NCBI GenBank assembly: GCA_008828725.1 | Contig: MEHQ01001299.1 | Coordinates: 1-64,000 of the forward strand | DNA from: Saccharina japonica | Taxonomy: Eukaryota > Sar > Phaeophyceae > Laminariales > Laminariaceae | Length of the DNA stretch: 64,000 bases | Direction of reading: 5' to 3' | Shown: positions 35,520 to 46,083 of the stretch, one piece after another | Layout: each line of letters opens with the position of its first letter | Position numbering within the stretch: the first letter of the stretch is position 1 | The notes under the pieces: generated by a model | The model's database searches: none | Seen by the model: the letters and a program-made list of their open reading frames with translations, nothing else | What the model was told of the DNA's origin: nothing | Position numbers and translations under genes: made by a program

Positions 35520-38150
35520 GAGGTGTGTGCGCTCAAACTTTCGGCACCGCTACAAAAACGCCATGCCATACGATACAAACCTATTAATCCCTCTTGGACT
35601 GCCTCTGAGACGTGGCCCTCGGTCTGACATCACGTCTACAACACATCGCACCTGGTACCTGGTGCTTGCAGTTTTTTTAGGTCCCTACCCTTTGGCAAGC
35701 CAGGGGAAGACGTGTTTCAGCGCAGCTATAACTTGGTATTTACGCTTCTCCAGAGAAAAGCAGGTGAGGATGCCCTTTGCTTTGCTACAATGAACCCGGT
35801 CTTGCTCTGCAGGTACTGTAGCTGTACCTTTAATCACACGTTCTTATGCGGCTGTGCCTAGATTTGATATCTCTCCACGAATACAAGATTCAGGGTTGTA
35901 TTCAAAAGTAGAGCCTAGGTAGCATGCGAGGTTGGATACCGGCTAAACGCCGTTTGAACTATACACCCACGGTTCAGGGACACACTGCTGTTGTTGTTCC
36001 GTACGAGTACTCGGAGTTTGTTTTGACATGTTTTGGAGTGTGGCAGTCAATTACGGGTACATGTATCTGTATGCCGGTAGTACGAGTGTTCCTGGTGTAT
36101 ACGTTGGAACTTTGAACGACCCTCTTCAACTTCGCGTACCACAAGGTGCACAGAAGGACTACGCCTGCAGACAAATACAGAGGGCTTGCCTTGTGGGGAC
36201 TTCTGTCGTACGTCAGTCAAAACGGCCCTGGCGCGGCTTGCATGGCGAAATCAGTGCCGTACTGATGTAACACCTGGCTGGTAGTACTGTATACAAAAGC
36301 TCCGCTCCGCGGGCGGCTGACGCAGCCCGCTACGCTCGCGCAAGGAAAAGGGCAGAAGAGGCCCTTGATGTAGAGCAAGGCACGACTTGAAAATGCCAAG
36401 AGGTTCATGGTGCAGCCAAGAAACGGCGGACTTGACGTCCATCCAAAACACAAATCATGCTCGGGATGAATACATTATAAGGTCCATGCTCCAGGACAAA
36501 AAAGCTGTATGTTCGTTAGAGAAAGCTCGTACAGCAATACGGCTCACAGCACCGTGCTGCGCTAGCTGCTGTGGTTGTGATTTTCCGCAAGCATGTGTGG
36601 TACAGTAGTACAGCAACAACAGCAGTAGTACTTCGTGCTTTGTATGTTCTCGTAGTGTGAAAGAATAAGTACAACAAAAATGATGGTCAAGTTTTGAAAT
36701 ATAAAAACCAATACACTGATACGTAGGGAAACGTACATACGTACGAGTATAGGTACGAGTACTCGTACTGCAACAAAGCACAGATGGACAGAAGCGACGA
36801 ACAAATTTGAAAAAATGGTCGGAACAAAGAAAAACAAGTACATCTCGAATCACACATGAATACTCCAAATGACATATCGTGATTGCGCCGCTTAAAATGC
36901 GAAATGTTAAAACGACTGTCACGTTCTGTTACTCTCGATGCTACCCGCTCCCCCGCTGTCACCTTTCCATAGATTCGCCCCGCTGTCAAGCTTTACTGCC
37001 CCTCTGCCCCAGTGAGCCCCGTGGCCCGCCTCGTGTGAAGACCGGTGCTCACTGTGACCCTCGTTCGCCCGCTCGAGCATGATGGTGTTCAAACCGCCTC
37101 GTTGTCTCTCTGTGAATAATATTTTGTTGAGAAATATGCACCGTTTTTTTTTTTTTTTTACACAAGGAAACGATTGTATAATTTGGGACAAACTGAATTC
37201 GCACCGCACGCAGCCACGCGGACAAAATCCCTTGATGCTTTCCTCGTGTCTCGGTGGACACACCACGCCTAGCCACGAAAACGGCCACCGCGCTCCTTCC
37301 ATGCCCCCTTTTACTGGCAATCGCCCTCTCATACTCGCGATGGTGCCGGGCTCGCCCGTGCTGCCGTGCTCTCTAGGTACACGTACGAACCTAATACCCT
37401 AAAGATATTAAAGCTCTCGCCAACAAAAAAGGATACATAGGAAAAAAAGACAGGAAATAAAGCTCCGGCAAGTAATCAAGTATTGGCAGGAGGCGGTATC
37501 GAAGTGGGAGCTCTGAGGGGCCAGGGATGGGCAATCTCTGAGAAAGATTAACGTACGTATGTCTATAGATGAAAGCGTTTGGATGTGCTGGGGGGGTCCT
37601 TTTCATGTACGTACTAGGGTCGACAGTTCTGTAAAGTGCTGTTTTGCGCAGGCAAAAGAGATACCTGCCTCCATCCAGCCACATCCCAAAGCACATTACA
37701 GCAGTAGAAATCATCGGTAGTGTGTGCCCCGCCTTAACCCCCACTCCGAAGGCATGCAATTAATTGGGCCGTAGATTTTTTCTACGGCTGGCGCATCTGT
37801 GTACAGGAGTACTATACACTCTGCATAGATTTGGGGGCAGTTGCCACTATAGAAGCCTTGTGCATTGTGCTGCAAGTAGTGTCGCCTTTTGTTGTTGGCA
37901 GTTGGCGATATTGCTGCTCTGAACAGCTGAAATCGCACGTAGATGTGTGGGTAGTGCTGTTATACTGCTGCTGATTGCGGCTTCGTGTGGACGGCAACAG
38001 CCGTACATGGCTGTTGCTGATTGCTGCACAGTAGGTATGTTACCGTCACTGCCGGGAATGTACGAGTTCGTGGTAACTTTTAGTATGTGGCATTTCTTGC
38101 CATCGCTGCTGCTGCCGCTGCTCCTGCTGATGTTGTCTTTAAATCGCATA
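35520..38150. repeat. Dispersed block Y-Z-X-W, copy B
   Basis: Segments Y (35520-35800), Z (35940-36270), X (36290-37540) and W (37740-38080) correspond to those in 1140-4260, but X lies between Z and W here and before Y there. X begins with the GC-rich palindromic block at 36298-36347. No conserved frame. Confidence 0.65.
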
Positions 38151-40625
38151 CCAAACAAACTATGCCGACCGCGCCCCCCACATATCCACCCAGCAATCTT
38201 GTAGTTGTTTTTATGGCCGTGGTTTATGTTGCCTTGCCGTTTGCATTGAATATATGAAGAACCAACCGTGTTTTATTATTCAAGATGAGACCTAATTCCA
38301 GCAACCAGTCGAAAACTCTAGATGTGATTTGTTGATTTGTTTTGCGCTGAAGTTGACAATTCAATTTTTTCATCAGATAGGCCGCTTGGCATTAAGGTGG
38401 TCACTTCCATTCTTCGGTTCGTGCCCAAGAAATTAGGTTACCGTTGGAAAATTAGGATAACACGTCTCCCTCAAGTAATTTACACCTACGACGTGTTACG
38501 TCTCTGATACATAGATAACCGGGGTAAACTACAGCAACAGTACCAATGCCACCCTGACTACGTGGTCGCGGTGGCCATGTCTCGTTGCATTTGCGCCCCG
38601 GGTCCTCATGCGGGACCTAATGGACTTACTCGCGAGATTCTCCATATTTCCCTATAGGATATTTACAATCTCGCATATTTGCATTGTGCTAGTAACTGGA
38701 GCTCACGAGTTTGTTGGTTCGAATCAATCTGAGGTATATATAAACGATACCTTGAAAAGACACTTTAAAAATAAAATTACAACCGCCCGCACTTCCCGGG
38801 TCTATGTATATTAAATGGAAGTTATGAGGGTGAAGTGATCTACATCGATAACGACATGCGCGGTCATCGCTACGCATAAAAAGTAAAGCAGTACTTAGTC
38901 CAACGCGTATACCGTGTTGCTTTCATTAACGTGTTCGCTTCACCACGGGCCTGCGTGCAATTACGTAGCGAGGCTGCCGGTACCGGCGTGGGCTCGTCGT
39001 ATATGTTGAGCAGACACCTCTCCCTTGAAGTTGCTGTCGTTGCGCGCGTATGCCACGGATAGGCCTCAATGCGATTCAGTGGAGTCCATGTGCGCGCTGA
39101 CCCCGCACCGTACGTATCGTATCAGCTTAACGGGAAACATTGGGGTATGTAGTCCAGATTGGCATACTCTGTATGCATACTTTAGTACCCAGCCAACCTA
39201 GCCAACCTGTCCTGTAATAATGCATACTCTTCGGATACCAAACGGCAACATGGGCGAGATCATACAGATCATACAGATCATACAGATCATTCAGATCATA
39301 CAGAGCAGGAACATAGATTGCCTAAACCCTAATATATCATTCACCTCAACGAAGCCAGTTGCTGCCGCTCAGACTTTGTACATCTTCCGCCTGAAATATA
39401 TGGACCACTAAGATTTTATGTAGTAGTACTCAACAGAACCCTGTGTGTAGGTATACACATTGGGCACGTTATGGTCAGCCTCGACACGCGTGCTACCATC
39501 ATAGAGGCAGAACGTTTCGGCCTCAATATTTTGTGAATTTCCTACGAAAGGCTGGTTAAACCAAAACCGTCCGAATGTCATTCCTGTCTTAGAAATCTGA
39601 TACTTACTGTGCCTCGGCCATGCCATGAGGTTTGGTTAAAGGGTAGCACTTTCACTTTCCGGTAACACCTGTTTGTTGGGTGGGGTACAGAGCTCTTCAT
39701 GCGAGGTGCGCCAAAAGCAAATGACGCATCTTTACCGTTTCGTTTGTTTATTCCAGAGCTGACATCTAGATGGAAACGTGAAAAACAAATAGACAACCGC
39801 AAGAACTCTCGGCGCCATTGTTCGCTTGTCACGAAGATAACGTGAGATCAAGATCGAGCGGACCGAGCTCACCCTGAAAGTGTTGTCAACCATAGAGATG
39901 TTTAGTCGAGGGGCAGGTGGTAACTACGATCGGGAAGTAGGGCGCCCGCGATTCTGTAAAATATGGGCCTGGCCCAATGTAAGGATTGTAGACACCAGCC
40001 GTTTGCCTCTGTTTAAGAGCTCTGTACGAACAGCGCACGCCTCTCTGGGTCCTCAGTTTGACTCTTGTCACATATGCCACTTATCGGTTCGTTTTCTACG
40101 GCGAAAACATCACGTCTGACACTAAGCCCATCCCCATATAGTTCGTAGGATTGAATCTGTACTATGCACAGTCCATACACCTCGTTGTTGTTGTTCGTCA
40201 CATTAGCTCACTTCCCCATGTACCTGCCTTATAAGAATGTGTACATCTGAAGATCTACGGAACCGACGGGGGCTAGCGGGAAATGATTTGGGGACAAACC
40301 TGTCCGAGAAAAATGTCGCCGTTGATTGGGTGTCGCACCGACAGGCCTTAATCTGAAGATGTGAAGAAGTTCTCGCCGCTGACTCCGGCTGACGACTATG
40401 AAGGGTGCCAAATCGCGTACAAAGGTGGTGGCCTGGTAGGACGCGACGTATTTTCTCAGCAGTCGTCGCAAGCATTTGACCGCCACTGGGGCCCCGACGA
40501 ACCCATATCCATTATTGCAAATGTACTCTCATTATGTGGGCTGTACCAAACATAATTGGTTTCACCCATGTTTCGGTGAACGTGATTACAAAAAAATGTT
40601 CTTTTAGCGAGCGCTCTTCTTTTTT
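38151..40625. other. No recognised gene; one 9-bp tandem repeat
   Basis: ATCATACAG repeats five times at 39258-39305. A GAGCTC-family copy lies at 39640-39710. Minus-strand frames at 39408-39832 and 40013-40201 look protein-like but are short, not conserved in a known way, and unassigned. Confidence 0.4.
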
Positions 40626-40793
40626 CTCCGGTCCAATTGGACCGGAGACTCAGAAAGCATAATCCCAAAAGTGAAGCCCGATTTTCACAATAATAGGCGT
40701 GACAAAAGTGGCCCCAGTTTTCAAGTTACTCAGAGTGACAGAAAAATGACCCCCAAATCAAGTTAATAAGCGTGACACAAAAGTGACCACTGA
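40626..40793. repeat. 22-bp perfect palindrome plus tandem array, copy 2
   Basis: CTCCGGTCCAATTGGACCGGAG (40626-40647) is self-complementary, and the following 145 bases match 15409-15590 with fewer units. Confidence 0.85.
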
Positions 40794-40799
40794 CAGTTT

Positions 40800-41485
40800 T
40801 CGAACGCCTCGACAGCCAAGCAGACACCTCGGGCCTCGGCCGGGTGTCGGCATCTTCGTGAGCGCACGCCGAGTACAGCAGCACGCTCGCCGAGCACACA
40901 TCCAGCAGACCCTGAGAAAAAACTACGACCACTTGAAGTTCCACATTTATTACTGCTATTTTTGAATAAGGGGTGGGGATTCCTGATGGCTGTAGAGCCG
41001 CGGCGGTTGCGCGTGTAATGGATGCAAGCCACGACGCCTCGCCATCACGTCTATGAGTACATGCCACGCCAAGACCAACTGCTGTCGTTGTGGTCTGGCG
41101 CCGCAAAGAGACGCGCCGAGTGCGCTGTACTGGGCGTAGAACCCAGGCGTCTGAAGCCACGATGGCTGTCTCTGGTCTGGCGGCGACGCGCCGGGTGCGC
41201 TCGAGTAGACCTGTCTTCGTATTTAGTATTTTGACACAACGAAGCATCCGAGCGTTGACTGGCTACTGCTGCTGTACCGCTGCTGCTGCTGCTGCTGCTG
41301 CTGCTGTAATGTCTACGAGTACGGAGAGGCTCGCGCCGAGTGTGCTTCCCTTCGTGTCTAGGCCTGAGCCATCGACAGCCGACTGTAGTTTGGCAACGGA
41401 GAGACTCACCGATCGTCGCTGTGTCACTATCCAACTCCACGTTCGTGCTGCTGCTGCTGCTGCTGTTGTTGATGCTGCTGCTTGC
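40800..41485 (-). repeat. CAG-element, copy 3, with CTG tracts
   Basis: Reverse-oriented relative of 61020-61400. Uninterrupted (CTG)9 at 41280-41306 and a second CTG run at 41443-41470. Frames through it on both strands are alanine-, leucine- or serine-rich artefacts. Confidence 0.75.
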
Positions 41486-41718
41486 TTGCTGCGTGGATAC
41501 CTTGAATCAAGGGACCATGCCCTTTTCAGATCCGGTCAGATTTTGCACGTGCAAGAGGCCGTTTCTTATGCGGTTCGATTTCGAGCTTCAGCTTTGTATT
41601 TTTCGATCTCATGAACGAAAGTACCGTCCTGTGCAGTCCGATTATGCAGAATACTCCGACTTTCGACTGCATTTTGTACTCCGAGTACTTAAGAGTATGT
41701 GAGTACTGGCGGCCTGAA

Positions 41719-41850
41719 TACTTGGAGTACTTGGCGTATGAGCAGTACCGAAGCCCCAAATACTTGGAGTGCAAGGAGTACCAGCAGTATCGGACCCCAA
41801 AATACTTCGAGTACAAGCAGTATCGAGAGTGTTCATACCCGAGATACTCC
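41719..41850 (+). repeat. 42-bp tandem repeat encoding YLEYxxYxQYRxPK
   Basis: Units start at 41719, 41761 and 41803, exactly 42 bases apart, inside a + strand frame that is open from 41611 to 42063 (150 residues). The period is a multiple of three, so the frame reads as a Tyr/Glu-rich 14-residue repeat (for example YLECKEYQQYRTPK). Diverged TAC/GAG-rich sequence extends from about 41650 to 41950. No family is recognised. It may simply be an array that is open by chance. Confidence 0.6.
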
Positions 41851-42046
41851 GAGTACGAGATGTATCCCGGGGTATTGAACCCCGAAATACTTTGGGTACA
41901 CGAAGTACCTGATGTGTTATATGTCCAATACTCTTTACTTTACTCCAAGGTACTCAAAGCATCATCTATCTGTGCAACATTGAAGAAAACGAGGAACTAC
42001 CCCTGGGCCCGCGGGAAACACGCCGGACAAAGACTTGCAAGTTTTT

Positions 42047-42215
42047 TCAGGACTGGGGACTAGCAACGCTAATGATACTCATTCGATTGCAATACTAACA
42101 CTTGGACAATACCTGCGAGATAATAATTGCCATATCTCAACACCTTATTGTTTAGTAGGACCGGAGACTAGCAACCCGAATATTACTCATTCGATTGCGA
42201 TACTAACACAATATG
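42047..42215. repeat. Paired repeat around CTCATTCGATTGCGATACTAACAC, copy 2
   Basis: Same two units as 22117-22290, 110 bases apart. Confidence 0.85.
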
Positions 42216-42809
42216 ATAATCAAATCTGCTTTTTACAAGGTCCATATACAATGGGCAACGTTAGGGGTCTGTGATGCAACCTGTACTTTGACGGACACTC
42301 TCGCATGCACCCGTACCACACCAGTCCAATCGAAGACCCAAAGCTCGTATACAGGGCATTTTTGGTCTAAGATATATATGTCGTGCTCTCGAAAACTTTC
42401 ATTCCCTTAAACAACTTTCGGTTTTCATCTGCCTGGCCTCCACTAGTATAACGCAATCTTAAAGAAATCATAGTCCAAACGTTTTAGACTCCTACCGTGG
42501 GGGCCGCCACAGCCATCGTGGCGTTAGCGTTTGACACTCTTTCCTAAATAACTGGACCTCACAGCCGCATGATGGACTCATGGTTGCCGTCTCTAATGAT
42601 ACGTAGATCTTCATTATCACATACTCTCTAACAACGCGCTGCAAGCCTGATATGTGAATTTTTCGCGGAATTGATAGAACGTTCTATCTTGGTATGGTAA
42701 CGTCTATACGCGCACTATATTTGCGGATTGAGCTAACACGCCTGATTGCTTGGATTGCATCGATACTAAAGCGGGACGCACCCTTATCGTAAGTCAAGGG
42801 ATCCAGGCC
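42216..42809. other. No recognised gene
   Basis: Nothing supported. Confidence 0.4.
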
Positions 42810-42951
42810 GTAGTAGTAAAGGTAGTATTAGTGGTAGTAGTAGTTGTTGTAGTAGTGGCACTAGTAGTAGTGCTTGTAGTTGTTGTGGCAGCTGTAGTTG
42901 AAGTAGAAGGAATAGTAGCAGTAGCAGTAGCAGTAGTAGTGTGTGTATACG
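42810..42951. repeat. GTA/GTT trinucleotide microsatellite
   Basis: Imperfect GTA repeats with GTT, GCA and GTG variants. It reads as poly-valine on the + strand. Confidence 0.9.
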
Positions 42952-44879
42952 TGCAATAGAACAACACGGACGTTGTAGTTCTACTGCCATGCCATCGCCG
43001 CATAATGCTGCCGCCGTTACTACTGCTGCAGAAGTAACATATTGACTTACGGGTCTGCTTATGCTGTGCTGTTGCAGCTGGTGGAGCTGCTGGTGCTTGC
43101 GACGTGTCACCGGCATGTTCCTGTGCTTCCTATTGGTTTGAAAACGTGTATGGTCTTCGGAAGACTGCCACGCCCAATGAGACGAGCGCTATGCCTGTTC
43201 TCCAGTGCGTCTGTTATTGTCGTACGACGTCTACACAATGGTCGGACGTTAGCCTGTTCTTCCGATCGACTTGCTACGCGTCCATAGTAATGGTTGGACG
43301 GGATACCTTTCTGGCGTTGGCCAAGAAACACACGTTGTACCATACCAATGCAAAGCACAACCCTGTTATCATTGTCGGTGGCTATGCTCCTATACTATTG
43401 GGCGTACGTGGTCTGTGATTGGTGAACATCGACCCTCTGCTGCATCAACTTTGCTTTAGATTTCAGGGCGCTGCTCAATCGGTGTTTTATCGGCCGCGTT
43501 CGCCGGCGGAGAGTCATGAAACGTCACCCGGTACTTTATCGATTTCCATCGAATCACCCTAAACAAACAATACAATGTATGAACGTATACATATATTGTG
43601 TGGTATTTATCGTTCGAAGTATACGAGATTAAGTGGGCTCGCAGATCGTCCGTGCTCTGACCGCTCCCGTCAAAACAAGGAGCACTTTTCATATCAAGTT
43701 TAATCTACAGTGTGGTAGTATGAATCACTGATCCACTGTCCTATGCTCCTGATCCCGATCAATTCAACTACACTTTTGGTACATCTCCTGATTCCACGGT
43801 TTCAAAATGCGCACACAACGAACCTCTATAACTAGTGCATACGTGGAATACTTGGGCTTGCGGCGGCAGCCGTGAATGCTAACTCTGCTATTTAGTAAGT
43901 GGCATGACCAATTTAGTGCCATTTGATTTTTGCCTTATAGATCTACTAGCTACGTATTGAATACGAAGCATATGTGGCACAATAAGGTTACAAGCTCCAC
44001 CCCCCTGTTACCCACACTTCTCTATGTCCTTTTCAATGATTGACTTCGGATTAAGTCTAAATATTAAGGCCTGTGTTATGAGTTGCTTATCAGCAGTGCA
44101 ACACGCGAGCCATCCGCCGCCCTAAGATCAACCCTACTCTAAGTGGCGTTCTGTCCTTCTGATATACAACATTCCATTGATGCTTCACGTATAGCATACG
44201 TCGGATAATGAAGATGTGTTCCATAAACAAGCACAGGTTTTCATGTCCACCAGTACTAACCCAAATACCTTTGGCACCAACAGCAAGCCTCTTCTTGGCA
44301 TTGACCGCACCGTAATCTATGGCCACCACAAGTATAAATAGTTACCTGACAGAGTTTCCCATGTTTGGTTGGTTTCGTTCGGTAATGCACGGTATGTGTT
44401 TCGGCAATGCTTCTTAACGTCGCTGCTGCACATTTAACAGATACGTCGCATGTCCAGGTTGGAGCAGACACTATATCACCCGTCGACATACTTGACGACT
44501 GTATCCATGTACTTGGCTATCATTACTATACTCCCGTTGCTTTTTCTGGGCCCTTTTGTCTGTCAGCATATGCACATGGAACTGTTCGTCGGCAACTGAA
44601 GCGAATGTCTTGGAGTTTTGTTTGCATCTAATGCGGAGCATATCATCCGCGCTAAAAGCACATGCATCTTCACTCGTACTACAGTACATGCATGACGAGC
44701 CTAATGGTATACTAAAGGTTGTGAATATGATGTGTGCGCCACCCTGAAATCGTCGGTATTGACGCGTGCGTTTGTCGAACCGCTGGTGTACCCAGGTCAG
44801 CCCAAAGACAAACTTCTCTGGACACCGCCTCTGCTGAGCTTCCTGAGGCAATAATCCAGCGGCCAATTCTCCGGCGAAG
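42952..44879. other. No confident gene upstream of gene 3
   Basis: A 104-residue + frame (43104-43418) is unassigned. On the - strand a frame at 44090-44341 begins LFILVVAIDYGAVN, a hydrophobic strand followed by D-x-G-x-x-N as in RNase H-like folds, but there is no further support. A 145-residue - frame (44471-44908) overlaps the start of gene 3 and is unassigned. Confidence 0.3.
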
Positions 44880-45653
44880 ATGGAACGTTGCTCACATGCG
44901 TCCTGCACTAGACAACGTTACTACAATTTCAAGGGTAGCCAAGCAGCGTACTGCAGACAGCATGCTGCCGACGGCATGGTAAATGTTAGGAGCAAGCGTT
45001 GTTTGTATCCTTCATGCCCAAAGCAACCGAGTTTTAATGTGGAGGGCAGCAACACCCCGGTGTATTGCAGACAACATGCCTCAGATGGCATGGTAAATGC
45101 CAAGTGCAGGCCTTGTTCACACGAGTCGTGCACGAGGCAACCGAGTTTCAATGTCGAGGGCCGTAAAGCTGCGGCGTACTGCAGCCAACATGCTGCCGAC
45201 GACATGATCAATATCACCGGGAGGCGTTGCTCACATGAGTCGTGCACGAAGATACCTAGTTTTAATGTCAAAGGCAGTACAGCGGCGAAATACTGCAAGC
45301 AACATGCTGTGGGCGGCATGTTCAACATCAAAAGCAAGCGTTGCTCGCACAACTCTTGCCTCAATTTTCCGAGATGGGGTCTACTGATGGAAACTGCTCC
45401 GACTGTATGCTTTCTCCATAAATGCGACATATCAGGCGGCTCGGTTATTTACTTCAGGGCAATGTGCAAGGTCGCTGGTTGTAGGAAAGTGACGCGTTGG
45501 GGACTCGATGGGAAGCAACCTACTCACTGCCGTGATCACGGCCCCCTTGAAGGCGGGCTCCTCTGCACTGTCGGAGCCCTTCAGGGCAAGATTGGTAGCA
45601 AGGGTGCTGGGAAGGGTGGCATGGTTCGTGCGAAAATCGAATGTTCGTTCTAA
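44880..45653 (+). CDS. EsV-1-7 repeat protein, gene 3 (257 aa, 6 repeats)
   Basis: This is an intact single-exon frame. Repeat 1 (C4, C9, C25, H28) is one residue short in its long spacer (RYYNFKGSQAAY). Repeats at Cys 41, 79 and 117 are canonical. Repeat 5 (C155, C160, C177, H180) is the WG type, followed by a linker with VIYF where relatives have VINF. Repeat 6 (C196, C201, C217, H220) has the x15 spacing with RWGLDGKQPTH. The tail is glycine- and lysine-rich and ends KIECSF. The ATG (MERC) aligns with MGRC of gene 1, and the phrase GPLE-x-GL after the last His is shared only with gene 1. Together with the homologous 3' flanks this makes genes 1 and 3 one subfamily. Domain function is unknown and metal binding by the C/H sets is inferred. 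Confidence 0.9.
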   Translation: MERCSHASCTRQRYYNFKGSQAAYCRQHAADGMVNVRSKRCLYPSCPKQPSFNVEGSNTPVYCRQHASDGMVNAKCRPCSHESCTRQPSFNVEGRKAAAYCSQHAADDMINITGRRCSHESCTKIPSFNVKGSTAAKYCKQHAVGGMFNIKSKRCSHNSCLNFPRWGLLMETAPTVCFLHKCDISGGSVIYFRAMCKVAGCRKVTRWGLDGKQPTHCRDHGPLEGGLLCTVGALQGKIGSKGAGKGGMVRAKIECSF

Positions 45654-45690
45654 AAGTGTTAGACTAACTATTGATACCTGGATACAGTTT

Positions 45691-46083
45691 TTACCTTGTG
45701 GCAGGCATTTCGTTGCTGGCTAGTGAAGGGCCTCTAGAGTAGCTATTACCGGCCGGCATATCAAGGGGGCGCCCTGACGTATGTAATTCTGACGTGTTTG
45801 CTTCGGTACTTCGTAGGGTTTTCGTCTCGGTCTTTGGCGCCTTACCGCCCTTGCTCGTGGCGGGGAGTAGATAGGCACTGCTGATATGAGGCCTCGAGTT
45901 GAGATTAAGCAGGTACCCACATGCGTGTAGGGTAGTGTACACGAAGAAGTGTATGCGACCGATGCTACAAGTAATACATCCTGCTCTATATTCGCCTGGC
46001 CAGAGCAATGTGTGTTTTAAGCCGCCATCGCCAATGAAGCCCGCACGTCCCGCTTGAACATTGTTTAGATGCTCGGGCAGCAC
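45691..46083 (-). CDS. Hypothetical frame convergent with gene 3 (about 130 aa), dubious
   Basis: This minus-strand frame lies in the duplicated 3' flank of gene 3. Its N-terminal half aligns with part of the frame at 9594-10121 (shared PG, C, SI-x-RI and V positions), with several differences at third codon positions. The first in-frame codon after the upstream stop is GTG, not ATG. The sequence TTTGACGCAG just upstream could be a splice acceptor, so this might be an internal exon. No family is recognised. The frame is also compatible with chance. Confidence 0.2.
   Translation of the reverse strand: MLPEHLNNVQAGRAGFIGDGGLKHTLLWPGEYRAGCITCSIGRIHFFVYTTLHACGYLLNLNSRPHISSAYLLPATSKGGKAPKTETKTLRSTEANTSELHTSGRPLDMPAGNSYSRGPSLASNEMPATR

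Noticed and set aside
38700..38740. B-box-like GGTTCGAATC
   Set aside because: No A-box or foldable tRNA body upstream.
42810..42951. Poly-valine frame
   Set aside because: A translated GTA microsatellite with no independent coding evidence.
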